DNA from: Deltaproteobacteria bacterium
GTDB lineage: Bacteria > Desulfobacterota > Dissulfuribacteria > Dissulfuribacterales > DYLC01
Length of the DNA stretch: 64,000 bases
NCBI GenBank assembly: GCA_028695735.1
Contig: JAQVIJ010000005.1
Coordinates: forward strand, 62,001-126,000
Direction: 5' to 3'
The notes beneath the pieces were generated by a model. It saw only the letters and a list, made by a program, of their open reading frames with translations. It had not been told where the DNA came from and made no database searches. Each line of letters starts with the position of its first letter. The stretch's first letter is position 1. A program made the translations under genes and the position numbers. Shown in pieces: positions 56,323 through 64,000 of this stretch.

Positions 56323-57036
56323 ATGTATCGGTATATGCCCTATGTCTTTTGTGTGGTGCTCATAAGCTGTTTATGCCTCAACGCTGAGGCAGAGACCCTG
56401 TCATATAACATCTCTTGGCAGTCCATTCCAGCAGGCACAGCTACTTTGAAGTTTGTAGAGAATGGAGACAGGGTGCAGGTCATTTTAAACGCCCGAAGCC
56501 TTTCGGTGATGGATGCCATATATCCTGTGAGGACCCATGTGGAGTCGGAGATACTGGCCTCTTCTGGCCTGCCCAAGAGGTATTTCAAGCGCTCCAAAGA
56601 GGGCTGGAGAGAGGAAAAGACCGGCGAGGTAGTGTTTGACAGGGAGAGATTGGTGGCAGATGTCTATAAAAACGGCAGGCCCAAGCGGACCCTGGCCATA
56701 CCGCCTGATGTCCATGACCCCATTTCCTGTCTCTATTTCTATCGCAAACTGCCGAATTTGAGCGAAGGGCCTGTGCATTTGGCCCTCACAGATGGCAAAA
56801 GGGTCAGCACTGGCGTGGCTACTGTCTTGGGCAGGGAGACCATAGAGACACCGGCTGGCAGGTTTCAGACCATCTTGGTGGAACCAAAGATGGAGGGTTT
56901 GACAGGTGTCTTTCAAAAAAGCCCTAATGCCCGAATACTCGTCTGGCTCACAGACGACAAGCGTCGCCTGCCTGTGAGGCTCAAAAGCGAGGTAATTGTA
57001 GGGGCATTTATCGCCCAGGTCACTGCTATTGAATAA
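56323..57036 (+). CDS. DUF3108-family periplasmic protein
   Basis: 237 aa with a signal peptide (residues 1-22, VLISCLCLNAEA). The mature part LSYNISWQSIPAGTATL, ATVLGRETIETPAGRFQTI and the end RLPVRLKSEVIVGAFIAQVT fit DUF3108, a beta-rich family of unknown role in the Gram-negative envelope. AAGGAGGAG lies 9 nt before ATG 56323, which is preferred to an upstream in-frame ATG inside the divergent gene. Confidence 0.85.
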   Translation: MYRYMPYVFCVVLISCLCLNAEAETLSYNISWQSIPAGTATLKFVENGDRVQVILNARSLSVMDAIYPVRTHVESEILASSGLPKRYFKRSKEGWREEKTGEVVFDRERLVADVYKNGRPKRTLAIPPDVHDPISCLYFYRKLPNLSEGPVHLALTDGKRVSTGVATVLGRETIETPAGRFQTILVEPKMEGLTGVFQKSPNARILVWLTDDKRRLPVRLKSEVIVGAFIAQVTAIE

Positions 57037-57076
57037 TGAATTCCCTTAAAAAATATCCTGTGCTGGCAACAAGTAA

Positions 57077-57205
57077 ACCTCTGCCGAATTATATGTGGCA
57101 GGGGTTGGTAGAGATACCAGCAATAAATCAGACCTGATCGCAGCATTGGCGCAAGAAGCAGGGATACAAGAAATCATCGAGGCGATGATAACTGCCTTGA
57201 CGTAG
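57077..57205 (+). pseudogene. Short ORF remnant between DUF3108 gene and toxin-antitoxin
   Basis: An open stretch preceded by a stop reads TSAELYVAGVGRDTSNKSDL, IAALAQEAGIQEIIEAMITALT-like helix and stops at 57203. Its composition looks protein-like (GVGRDT, amphipathic helix) but it has no start with ribosome site, so it may be the end of a lost gene. Not assigned to a family; could be chance. Confidence 0.3.
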
Positions 57206-57225
57206 TAAGGAAAATGCCTTACATT
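57197..57225 (+). promoter_or_regulatory. Promoter with operator palindrome for prlF-yhaV
   Basis: TTGACG (57197-57202) and TACATT (57220-57225) are 17 bp apart. The palindrome GTAAGG-aaaatg-CCTTAC (57205-57222) fills the spacer. This is the layout of an autorepressed antitoxin promoter. Confidence 0.65.
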
Positions 57226-57262
57226 AAAACTAACTTATCCTTATCTTCAAAGGGGACGCTAT

Positions 57263-57583
57263 ATGTCTGTCATTCATGCAATCGCAACAGTTACATCGAA
57301 AGGCCAGATCACTTTGCCTAAATCCATTCGCCATGTACTTGGTGTGCAGACCGGTAGCCAATTAGTCTTTGATTTTACAGGCGATCATGTCATTGTCACA
57401 CGGGTTAACGATGAGCTGCACGAAGACCCTGCTATTGCCAGCTTTCTTGCCTTATTGGAAAAGGATATTCGGTCAGGTCAGCATATCACGACGCTACCGA
57501 ATGATCTGGCGCAATCCATGCTTGCCAGGCTTGAAAGAGGGCTAAACCTGAATGAAGACATCGAAGGCGATGTGGCTCTATGA
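57263..57583 (+). CDS. prlF: PrlF-like antitoxin (SpoVT/AbrB fold)
   Basis: 106 aa. The N-terminal AbrB swapped-hairpin domain reads ATVTSKGQITLPKSIRHVLGV, and the C-terminal part (AIASFLALLEKDIRSG) is the toxin-binding region seen in PrlF/SohA. AAGGGGACGCT precedes the ATG. The last 4 bp overlap the toxin start. As AbrB proteins bind DNA, it likely represses its own promoter at 57197. Confidence 0.9.
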   Translation: MSVIHAIATVTSKGQITLPKSIRHVLGVQTGSQLVFDFTGDHVIVTRVNDELHEDPAIASFLALLEKDIRSGQHITTLPNDLAQSMLARLERGLNLNEDIEGDVAL

Positions 57584-58047
57584 TAGAGCGCCATGGATGG
57601 ACACTGCTTTTTCATGAATGCCTGATTGAACAACTGCGAAAGCTTGAAGCCGCGGTCTCGCGTGCTCAGATACAAGACTCAAAAGGCTTCACATCCAACG
57701 CCAATGTAAAATTGTTCGATGCCTTAACGACGTTGATCTTTGATGTGATTCCCAGCGATCCACATAGAGATGTGTATTTACTTGGCAATACCATGGGACC
57801 CGCATTTCGTCATTGGAGGCGGGCCAAGATCGGTCGGCGTTTCCGCTTGTTTTTTCGCTTTGATTCCAAGAGTCGTATTATCATCTTTGCCTGGATCAAC
57901 GACAAAAACACCTTGCGCGCCTCTGGTGCCAAGACCGATCCATATGTTGTCTTTCAGAGGATGCTTCAGTCTGGCCATCCACCCGATGATTGGGCAGCCT
58001 TGCTGATGGCCAGCAAGACAGAAATGTGCCCAACTTCCAATCCTTAA
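57580..58047 (+). CDS. yhaV: YhaV-like toxin (ribosome-associated RNase)
   Basis: 155 aa. RelE-superfamily toxin: GWTLLFHECLIEQLRKLE at the start, NANVKLFDALTTLIFDVIPSDP in the middle and GRRFRLFFRFDSKSRIIIFAWINDK with TDPYVVFQRML late, all family landmarks. It overlaps prlF by 4 bp. It is expected to cut translated mRNA unless bound by PrlF. The gene appears intact. Confidence 0.9.
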   Translation: MIERHGWTLLFHECLIEQLRKLEAAVSRAQIQDSKGFTSNANVKLFDALTTLIFDVIPSDPHRDVYLLGNTMGPAFRHWRRAKIGRRFRLFFRFDSKSRIIIFAWINDKNTLRASGAKTDPYVVFQRMLQSGHPPDDWAALLMASKTEMCPTSNP

Positions 58048-58098
58048 AAATAGATTATCTTGTTTTCTATCTGGCCTGTTTCTCTTATAGTTATGTTC

Positions 58099-58170
58099 AT
58101 AGCGTCATTTTCCTATGTTAAGTGGATTTGCTTGGTAACAAACCCAGTTTAACATGGATTACGACGCTAT
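58099..58170. repeat. Imperfect stem-loop between yhaV and the aminotransferase
   Basis: ATAGCGTC (58099-58106) pairs with GACGCTAT (58163-58170), and CCTATGTTAA with TTTAACATGG further in. It lies in the 205-bp gap between convergent genes, so it may be a two-way terminator or a relic of a small mobile repeat. Confidence 0.5.
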
Positions 58171-58252
58171 TCTATAATAATTACAGAAAGTTATCAAAAA
58201 TAGGCAACTGCGAAAGTTGGGTTAAAGAGAAGCGATAGAAATGGGTGTGGTT

Positions 58253-59455
58253 TTATGCCCCGTAGTGCTTGCGCATAAAGCCGTCAAGCCTGCTGTATGC
58301 CTTTTCCAGTTCGTTTTCAGTGGGCAGAAACGCCAGCCTGAAGTGTGGAGATGCTGGAAACGGACCAAAGCCGCTGCCGTGCACCACTACCACGCCGGTC
58401 TCTCGTATGAGATGTTTTACGAACTCTTCATCGGAGATGGGCACATCTACTTTGGGAAAGGCATAAAAGGCGCCGTTTGGCACCTGACATGAGATGCCTG
58501 GAATGGCGTTTAACATCTCTACGGTGAGGTCTCTGCGCCTCTTGAGCTTTTCAAGGGGCAGTTGCAGGTGCGAAAGGCCGTTTTGCAGGGCCGCTGGTAT
58601 GGCATATTGTTCAGGATGGCAGGCGCAGAGCCTGGCGCGGGCCAGCTTTTTCATGCCCTCTACATAGTCTTCCGTGAGCTCCCTTGCCCCGCTTATGATG
58701 GCCCAGCCTATGCGGAAACCTGGTGCCAGATAACACTTGGAGATGCCGTTAAAGGTGACTATGGGGATGTCACGGTTCAGGGAGGCTATGCTGATGTGTT
58801 TTTGGCTGTTTAAGATGAGTTTATCGTATATTTCATCGCTTAAAATAACCAGATGATACTTGATGGCCAGTTTGATGATCTCTCTCAAGGTGTCTTCGGT
58901 ATAGATGGCGCCTGTGGGGTTGTTGGGATTTATGAGGACTATGGCCTTGGTTTTGGCATCGATCTGGCTTTCCATGTGGGCTATGTCAGGCTGCCAGTTG
59001 TTGTTTTCATCCAGGATGTATGGTTTGCCCTCTGCAAGCAGCCTGGAGAGCAGGGCGTTGTAGAGGGGATAGCCTGGAGATGGGACCAGGACATTTTCTC
59101 CATGGTTCACCAGGGCGGACAGGGCGAGATCAATGCCCTCACTGGCCCCTGTGGTGATCAGTATGTCCGTAGGCACTATGCCATCAGCTACGGCCTGCTT
59201 ATGAATGGCATCTATGGCGATTCCAATGCCTTCGGATGGGGAATAACCGTTATGGCGTTCCTTCATGGCCTGATAGGTGGCCTCTATGAGATGCGGCGGG
59301 GTGTCGAAGTCAAAGAGCAAGGGGTCGCCTATGTTCAGAAAGATCAGGTCACCTCCAGCGGCCTTGCGTTCATTTGCAATGGCCAGGATGTCCCGAATGG
59401 CGTATGTTATGTGCTGGGTCCTTAATGATGGGATTATTTTGGGAAATGTGTTCAT
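58253..59455 (-). CDS. Class I/II aminotransferase (AlaA-like)
   Basis: 400 aa PLP aminotransferase with FLNIGDPLLFDFDTP, INPNNPTGAIY, SDEIYDKL and the PLP lysine in FNGISKCYLAPGFRIGWA. It is closest in feel to glutamate-pyruvate (AlaA) and archaeal broad-substrate enzymes. The position next to lysC and cimA in the opposite direction fits amino acid metabolism. Substrate assignment is inference. Confidence 0.9.
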   Translation of the reverse strand: MNTFPKIIPSLRTQHITYAIRDILAIANERKAAGGDLIFLNIGDPLLFDFDTPPHLIEATYQAMKERHNGYSPSEGIGIAIDAIHKQAVADGIVPTDILITTGASEGIDLALSALVNHGENVLVPSPGYPLYNALLSRLLAEGKPYILDENNNWQPDIAHMESQIDAKTKAIVLINPNNPTGAIYTEDTLREIIKLAIKYHLVILSDEIYDKLILNSQKHISIASLNRDIPIVTFNGISKCYLAPGFRIGWAIISGARELTEDYVEGMKKLARARLCACHPEQYAIPAALQNGLSHLQLPLEKLKRRRDLTVEMLNAIPGISCQVPNGAFYAFPKVDVPISDEEFVKHLIRETGVVVVHGSGFGPFPASPHFRLAFLPTENELEKAYSRLDGFMRKHYGA

Positions 59456-59604
59456 AAAGATGTCCTTTTTCTTGCAATCATGCTACATTTTGCTAATTTT
59501 GCAAAGCAGTCTTCAAGAGGCGATATTTTACTGGAAAATTTCACGAAATGCCATTATTTTTCATGGGATTCCAACAAATGGAGAAATTTTGTATTTAATC
59601 GAAT

Positions 59605-59913
59605 ATGAATGACAAATGGCAGGACATAGCCTGGGCCAGGCAGATGCTTGAATTGCCGGAGGAGGTAACCAGGCTCGAGATACAGAATGCCTATCGCAGA
59701 AAGGGCAGGGAACTGCATCCGGATACGGCTGGATTTAATTCCGACGCAATGACGGATCTGAACAGGGCATACAGGTTGCTGATGGATTATGTGGATTCCT
59801 ACAAGATACATCTTGCGCCCAGTGAAGCAGGCATGAACGATGAGGACTGGTGGATGTATCACTTCGGCCAGGACCCTGTCTGGGTCGGCGATAAGAAAGG
59901 TCAAGATGAATGA
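59605..59913 (+). CDS. Short J-domain protein, 102 aa
   Basis: Residues 1-70 form a J domain with a canonical HPD (ELHPDTAG) and NRAYRLLMDY. The C-terminal part is acidic with DEDWWMYHFGQDPVWVGD. No G/F linker or substrate-binding domain, so it may recruit DnaK to a specific partner. No good ribosome site before the ATG. lysC starts 63 bp later. Confidence 0.8.
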   Translation: MNDKWQDIAWARQMLELPEEVTRLEIQNAYRRKGRELHPDTAGFNSDAMTDLNRAYRLLMDYVDSYKIHLAPSEAGMNDEDWWMYHFGQDPVWVGDKKGQDE

Positions 59914-59976
59914 TAATCCAATGGGGCATGCCGCATGGGCTGCTTGAATAAGTAAGCATGAAAGGATGAGTGAGTT

Positions 59977-61194
59977 ATGGCGCTTATAGTCAGAAAATAC
60001 GGTGGAACATCCGTGGCGGATTGCGAAAAGATCGAACGGGTGGCTGCAAAGGCGCTGGAGTGTCAGCGCGCCGGAAACCAGGTGGTGCTTGTGCTGTCAG
60101 CCATGTCCGGAGAGACCAACAAGCTCATAGGTTTTGCGCACAAGATTACAGACAGGCCTAATTTGCGGGAAATGGACGTGCTTATGGCCACAGGCGAGCA
60201 GGTGACTGTAGCCCTCTGCGCCATAGCCATAGAAAAGATGGGTGGTAAGGCCAGGTCGTTTCTGGGGGATCAGGTGCCGATTCTTACCAGCGATGCCCAC
60301 ACCAAGGCCCGTATTCTGGATATTCCAGCGGACCGGCTGCGGGCGTGCCTGGAGATGGGCGGCATTCCCATAGTGGCTGGTTTTCAGGGTGTGACTGCCG
60401 CAGGGGACATCACCACGCTGGGCAGAGGCGGCTCCGATACCACGGCTGTGGCCTTGGCTGCGGCGCTCAAGGCGGATGTGTGTGAGATATATACGGACGT
60501 GGACGGCGTATATACCACTGATCCCAACATGTGCCCCAAGGCCCAAAAGATAGATCGTATTTCCTATGAAGAGATGCTGGAGATGGCAAGTCTTGGCGCA
60601 AAGGTCCTGGAGATCCGGTCTGTGGCCTTTGCTATGCGCTATGATGTCCCTGTGCACGTGCTCTCCAGCTTTACCCATTTACCAGGTACCATAGTTACAA
60701 AGGAGGATAAATCCATGGAAGAAAGGCTGATCTCAGCGGTCACATATAGCAAGAACGAGGCGCGTATAACCATTTCCAAGGTGCCTGACAGGCCTGGCAT
60801 CGCTGCTACTATCTTTAAGCCCATCACGGATGCCAATATAGTGGTGGACATGATCATTCAGAACACACGCGCCGGAGACATGACGGACATGACCTTCACC
60901 ATTCCACGCACAGACTATGCCCAGGCCATGGAGATAGTGGAAAAGGTGGCCAGGGAGATCGGCGCCGAACGGGTGGCCGGCAGCACCGATATCGCCAAGG
61001 TATCAGTGGTGGGTGTCGGCATGCGCAACCACGCAGGTGTGGCCAGCCAGATGTTTGATATTCTGTCGAGGCACGGCATCAACATTTTGATGATCAGCAC
61101 CTCTGAGATCAAGATCTCCTGTGTGATAGAGGAAAAATACACTGAACTGGCGGTCAGGGCCCTACACGAAGGCTTTGGCCTGGATGCAAAATGA
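59977..61194 (+). CDS. lysC: Aspartate kinase
   Basis: First step of lysine/threonine/methionine synthesis. It begins IVRKYGGTSVADCEK, has GRGGSDTTAVALAAAL and ITSDAHTKARI-like kinase motifs, then two ACT domains (~265-405) for feedback control, with GVGMRNHAGVASQMF. 405 aa is the monofunctional form. The ATG follows AGGATGAG. It overlaps cimA by 4 bp. Confidence 0.96.
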   Translation: MALIVRKYGGTSVADCEKIERVAAKALECQRAGNQVVLVLSAMSGETNKLIGFAHKITDRPNLREMDVLMATGEQVTVALCAIAIEKMGGKARSFLGDQVPILTSDAHTKARILDIPADRLRACLEMGGIPIVAGFQGVTAAGDITTLGRGGSDTTAVALAAALKADVCEIYTDVDGVYTTDPNMCPKAQKIDRISYEEMLEMASLGAKVLEIRSVAFAMRYDVPVHVLSSFTHLPGTIVTKEDKSMEERLISAVTYSKNEARITISKVPDRPGIAATIFKPITDANIVVDMIIQNTRAGDMTDMTFTIPRTDYAQAMEIVEKVAREIGAERVAGSTDIAKVSVVGVGMRNHAGVASQMFDILSRHGINILMISTSEIKISCVIEEKYTELAVRALHEGFGLDAK

Positions 61195-62780
61195 CTATGG
61201 CAAACTGGATTCAGATCTACGATACGACCTTGCGGGATGGAACGCAGGCCGAGGACTTCAGCCTTTCAGTGGAAGACAAGGTCCGCATCGCCTTAAAGCT
61301 CGATGAACTACATGTGGATTTCATCGAGGGCGGATGGCCTGGTTCCAATCCAAAGGATGAGCAGTTTTTCAAAGAGATTCAGCAATATGCCCTGAAACAT
61401 GCCCAAATAGCCGCATTTGGCAGCACACATCAGGCTAAACATCAGGCACATGAAGACCCTAACCTGAACGCCCTGGTGGCGTCAGGGGCGCCTGTGGTCA
61501 CCATATTTGGCAAGACCTGGGATGTGCATGTGACCGACGCCCTGCGCATCAGTCTGGAGCGCAACCTGGAGATCATTCGGGACTCTGTGGCCTGGTTAAA
61601 GGGCCAGGTGCAGACGGTCTTTTATGACGCCGAGCACTTTTTTGATGGCTTCAAGGCCAATAAGGACTATGCCATGCAGACCGTCAGGCAGGCCATAGCA
61701 GGGGGTGCGGATTGTCTGGTGCTGTGTGACACCAATGGCGGGACCCTTCCCCATGAGATTTATGAGATCTGCACTCAGGTGCGCCGAGAGCTGCCTGAGG
61801 CCTCTCTGGGTATCCATTGCCATAACGATGCCGATGTGGCCGTAGCCAATTCCCTCATGGCTGTGCGAGCAGGGGTGTGCCAGGTGCAGGGCACCATGAA
61901 TGGCTTTGGAGAACGCTGCGGAAATGCCAACCTCTGCTCCATCATACCGGCTATTTCCATTAAAATGGGGCTTCAGTGCCATGCGAGTGGGCATCTCTCC
62001 TCCTTGACCAATATCTCCCGTTATGTAAGTGAAATCGCAAACCTGCCCCACAACAAATATCAGCCCTATGTGGGCAGAAGCGCCTTTGCCCATAAAGGCG
62101 GAGTCCATGTCAGTGCTGTGAGCAGGAATGCCTCCACCTATGAGCACATGGCACCTGAACTGGTGGGAAACCACAGGCGCATTCTGGTTTCAGATCTCTC
62201 TGGTAAGAGCAATGTGCTGGCCAAGGCCAGACAGTTCGGCCTGGATATAGAGAGCCACGACCCAGTGGTTATGGATATAGTTGCCCGGCTCAAGGAGCTG
62301 GAGGCCCAGGGATTTCAGTTTGAGGGCGCAGAGGCGTCTTTTGAGCTGCTCATGCGCAGGGCCATGGGACAGGCCCGCAAGTATTTCGACCTCATAGGCT
62401 TTCGCGTGATAGATCAAAAGGTGGAAGAGGATGCCCCGCCTCAGGCAGAGGCCACAGTGATGATTCGAGTGGGGGGGCATGTGGAGCATACGGCAGCTGT
62501 GGGAGAGGGGCCTGTAAACGCCCTGGACAATGCCATTCGCAAGGCCTTGGAGAAGTTCTATCCTGCGCTTAAGGATGTGAGCCTGGTGGATTACAAGGTC
62601 CGTGTACTGCCTGGTGTGCCGGGCACATGCGCTCGCGTGCGGGTGCTCATCGAGTCCACTGACAGGCATGACAAATGGGGAACAGTTGGCGTCTCCCATG
62701 ACATTCTGGAGGCGAGCTGGCAGGCCTTGCTGGACAGTATCAGTTATAAGTTATTGAAAATAGAACAGAGGGGGGAATGA
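61191..62780 (+). CDS. cimA: (R)-citramalate synthase
   Basis: Condenses pyruvate with acetyl-CoA for threonine-independent isoleucine synthesis. N-terminal YDTTLRDGTQAEDFSLS and HCHNDADVAVANSLMAV are HMGL/LeuA-family active-site motifs. The C-terminal regulatory domain ends around LLIESTD and the length of 529 aa matches the Geobacter-type CimA; a 2-isopropylmalate synthase would differ in the RDGEQ motif (here RDGTQAED). Coupled to lysC by overlap, and its stop overlaps the next ATG. Confidence 0.92.
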   Translation: MTMANWIQIYDTTLRDGTQAEDFSLSVEDKVRIALKLDELHVDFIEGGWPGSNPKDEQFFKEIQQYALKHAQIAAFGSTHQAKHQAHEDPNLNALVASGAPVVTIFGKTWDVHVTDALRISLERNLEIIRDSVAWLKGQVQTVFYDAEHFFDGFKANKDYAMQTVRQAIAGGADCLVLCDTNGGTLPHEIYEICTQVRRELPEASLGIHCHNDADVAVANSLMAVRAGVCQVQGTMNGFGERCGNANLCSIIPAISIKMGLQCHASGHLSSLTNISRYVSEIANLPHNKYQPYVGRSAFAHKGGVHVSAVSRNASTYEHMAPELVGNHRRILVSDLSGKSNVLAKARQFGLDIESHDPVVMDIVARLKELEAQGFQFEGAEASFELLMRRAMGQARKYFDLIGFRVIDQKVEEDAPPQAEATVMIRVGGHVEHTAAVGEGPVNALDNAIRKALEKFYPALKDVSLVDYKVRVLPGVPGTCARVRVLIESTDRHDKWGTVGVSHDILEASWQALLDSISYKLLKIEQRGE

Positions 62781-63328
62781 AGATGGCACAAGAGACTTCT
62801 ATATTGACCATTGCACAGATCATGGGAAAGACCATTCAGGATATATTGGCCAGATCCGCTCGAATGCAGGTAGCGGTGTCCAAGACTGCACAGATGCTCC
62901 AATCCCTGCAGATGTGTGAGGATATCAGCGCATTTGTGAGCTTTTATGGGAGTTATAACGGCATACTTGTTATGAATTTCCATAGGGCGGCGGCCGTGGA
63001 GATCGTGGCCAATTCCTTTCGCACCATGGGGCTTCCTGAGGCGGAAATACCAAAGCACCATATGTCAGAGTCGGTGAGGAGCTCTCTTGGAGAGCTTTTG
63101 AATCAGATCATTGGTGGTGCCCGTGCCACCATTCAGTCTGTTTTTGATCTGACGGCAGAGGCCAACATACCAGCAGTGGTGCCCATAACCACCCCCATCG
63201 GCCTGGTCTTCAAGTCCTCTACCATCGAACAGATGCCATGCTGCCGCCTTTCCTTTCTGACGGACAATAAAAACCGTTTTCACATGGATCTGACCATTGA
63301 ACCCACGCTGTTTGTGCCGTTGAAATAA
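62777..63328 (+). CDS. DUF3334-family (CheX-like) protein
   Basis: 183 aa. VSFYGSYNGILVMNFHRAAA, LGELLNQIIGGARATI and the end FHMDLTIEPTLF resemble CheX/CheC-like phosphatase folds and DUF3334 proteins. No transmembrane or receiver domain. ATG 62777 overlaps cimA's stop; ATG 62783 is equally possible. In other genomes such proteins act in chemotaxis-like signalling, but no che gene is adjacent. Confidence 0.8.
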   Translation: MKMAQETSILTIAQIMGKTIQDILARSARMQVAVSKTAQMLQSLQMCEDISAFVSFYGSYNGILVMNFHRAAAVEIVANSFRTMGLPEAEIPKHHMSESVRSSLGELLNQIIGGARATIQSVFDLTAEANIPAVVPITTPIGLVFKSSTIEQMPCCRLSFLTDNKNRFHMDLTIEPTLFVPLK

Positions 63329-63338
63329 GAAAAGACAT

Positions 63339-64000
63339 ATGAAAATGCCCTTATTGCCTGCTTTAGTTGGTATGGTCTGTTTTTTGGGGTTGACACCTGT
63401 TGTGTCCTGGTCATTTAGTTTCAGCAGTGCCTCTGATACAGCCAATCGTGAGGCGGATTCCCGCATGTATCAGGAGCGGTCTTATGCCAATGCCCGTGTG
63501 CAGGGCCCCAGCGTTATAGTGATGCCAGGCGAGATCAAGAGTAACAATGCCACCTTCCGCCAGAAGATTACTGCCAACAACATCAAGGACTTTGCTGAAT
63601 TGGAGCTTTCCAGGGCCAATTTTAGAGTGCTGGAGCGAGGTGATATAGACTCACTGCTCAGGGAACAACAGCTTGCCCATGAGATGGGCAGCGCAGACAG
63701 GGGGCAGTTCAAAAAAGGGCAGTTCAAGACCACCAAGTGGTTTGTGCGCTTTGACATCCTCAAGGCTGAACCGGTTGCCGCCGCCTCACAGGGTTTTGAT
63801 GGAGGCGTGGCAGGCGATATAGCCGGTTCACTCATACGGCATGGCCGGACCGCTGCCGCTGTGGATACCGGAGTCTCCTCTGTGCAATACAGGGATTCTG
63901 CCAAGGTATGGGTGATAGGTATGAGATATAAGGTCATGGATGCATCTACATCCGAGCAGGTTACCAGTGGCTATCTTGAGAAAAAGATGGAAGTGGATGA
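63339..64000 (+). CDS. CsgG-family-like exported protein, cut by window end
   Basis: 220 codons open from the ATG to the window edge, no stop seen. The N terminus is a signal peptide (LVGMVCFLGLTPVVSWSFS). The mature part has PSVIVMPGEIKSNNATFR, FAELELSRANFRVLERGDID and SLLREQQLAHEMGSAD, the pattern of the CsgG fold. No lipobox cysteine is visible near the cleavage site, unlike classical CsgG. Only 10 bp follow the DUF3334 gene. A role in envelope assembly is inference; its fold may be related to the FlgO-like proteins at 12.5-13.9 kb. Confidence 0.7.
   Translation, partial: MKMPLLPALVGMVCFLGLTPVVSWSFSFSSASDTANREADSRMYQERSYANARVQGPSVIVMPGEIKSNNATFRQKITANNIKDFAELELSRANFRVLERGDIDSLLREQQLAHEMGSADRGQFKKGQFKTTKWFVRFDILKAEPVAAASQGFDGGVAGDIAGSLIRHGRTAAAVDTGVSSVQYRDSAKVWVIGMRYKVMDASTSEQVTSGYLEKKMEVD

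Overview
The window reads as a chromosomal segment of a Gram-negative, probably anaerobic bacterium of the Desulfobacterota (Deltaproteobacteria) type. This is inferred from gene content: Kdo/heptose LPS genes, a citramalate synthase next to aspartate kinase, QueH, DUF3373 and DUF3334 proteins, cytochrome bd as the only respiratory oxidase seen, and many PAS/GAF histidine kinases. No 16S rRNA is present, so taxonomy stays an inference. Genes are dense, often overlap by 1-8 bp, and are mostly housekeeping.

Layout. 1-8.8 kb: a plus-strand run of a zinc-ribbon protein, inositol-phosphate synthase, carA, carB, purF, kdsD and ssb. 8.8-10.4 kb: an AT-richer ThaI-like type II restriction-modification pair, followed by gmhB. 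10.9-14.2 kb: a minus-strand operon of four exported proteins (three with lipobox cysteines; two of the four are FlgO-like paralogues) plus an LD-carboxypeptidase. 14.4-17.0 kb: an orphan LivF-type ATPase, a PaaK-like protein with a degenerate nucleotide loop, and queH. 17.0-20.8 kb: cmk, a hybrid histidine kinase and an HDOD protein. 21.2-29.4 kb: a DUF3373 porin-like protein, a small protein with cydAB, an outer-membrane barrel and a large unusual AAA ATPase. 29.4-33.4 kb: bioC, a bioH-like gene, bioF and a PAS kinase. 33.6-36.4 kb: a secreted gingipain-like (C25) peptidase with a duplicated C-terminal module.

36.4-37.5 kb and 53.4-54.8 kb are gene-free repeat islands. They carry three copies of a ~512-bp composite element. 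Each is bounded by two inverted ~112-bp sequences that fold into a branched structure, and the stems show compensatory changes between copies. A further rearranged single copy lies at 37.3 kb. This is the most unusual signal in the window.

37.6-46.2 kb: a divergent SDR, a parvulin, a dGTPase-like HD protein, a truncated sensor pair, cobU, cobT, a coiled-coil repeat protein and two membrane/glycosyltransferase genes. 46.2-53.2 kb: dtd, trmN6-like, rplU-rpmA, rimI, gapA, tRNA-Gln(CTG), a CbpA-type dnaJ, thrC and a DUF3617 protein. 55.0-64.0 kb: an EndoQ-like PHP protein, a DUF3108 protein, a PrlF-YhaV toxin-antitoxin pair with a visible operator/promoter, an aminotransferase, a J-domain protein, lysC, cimA, a DUF3334 protein and a CsgG-like exported protein cut by the window end.
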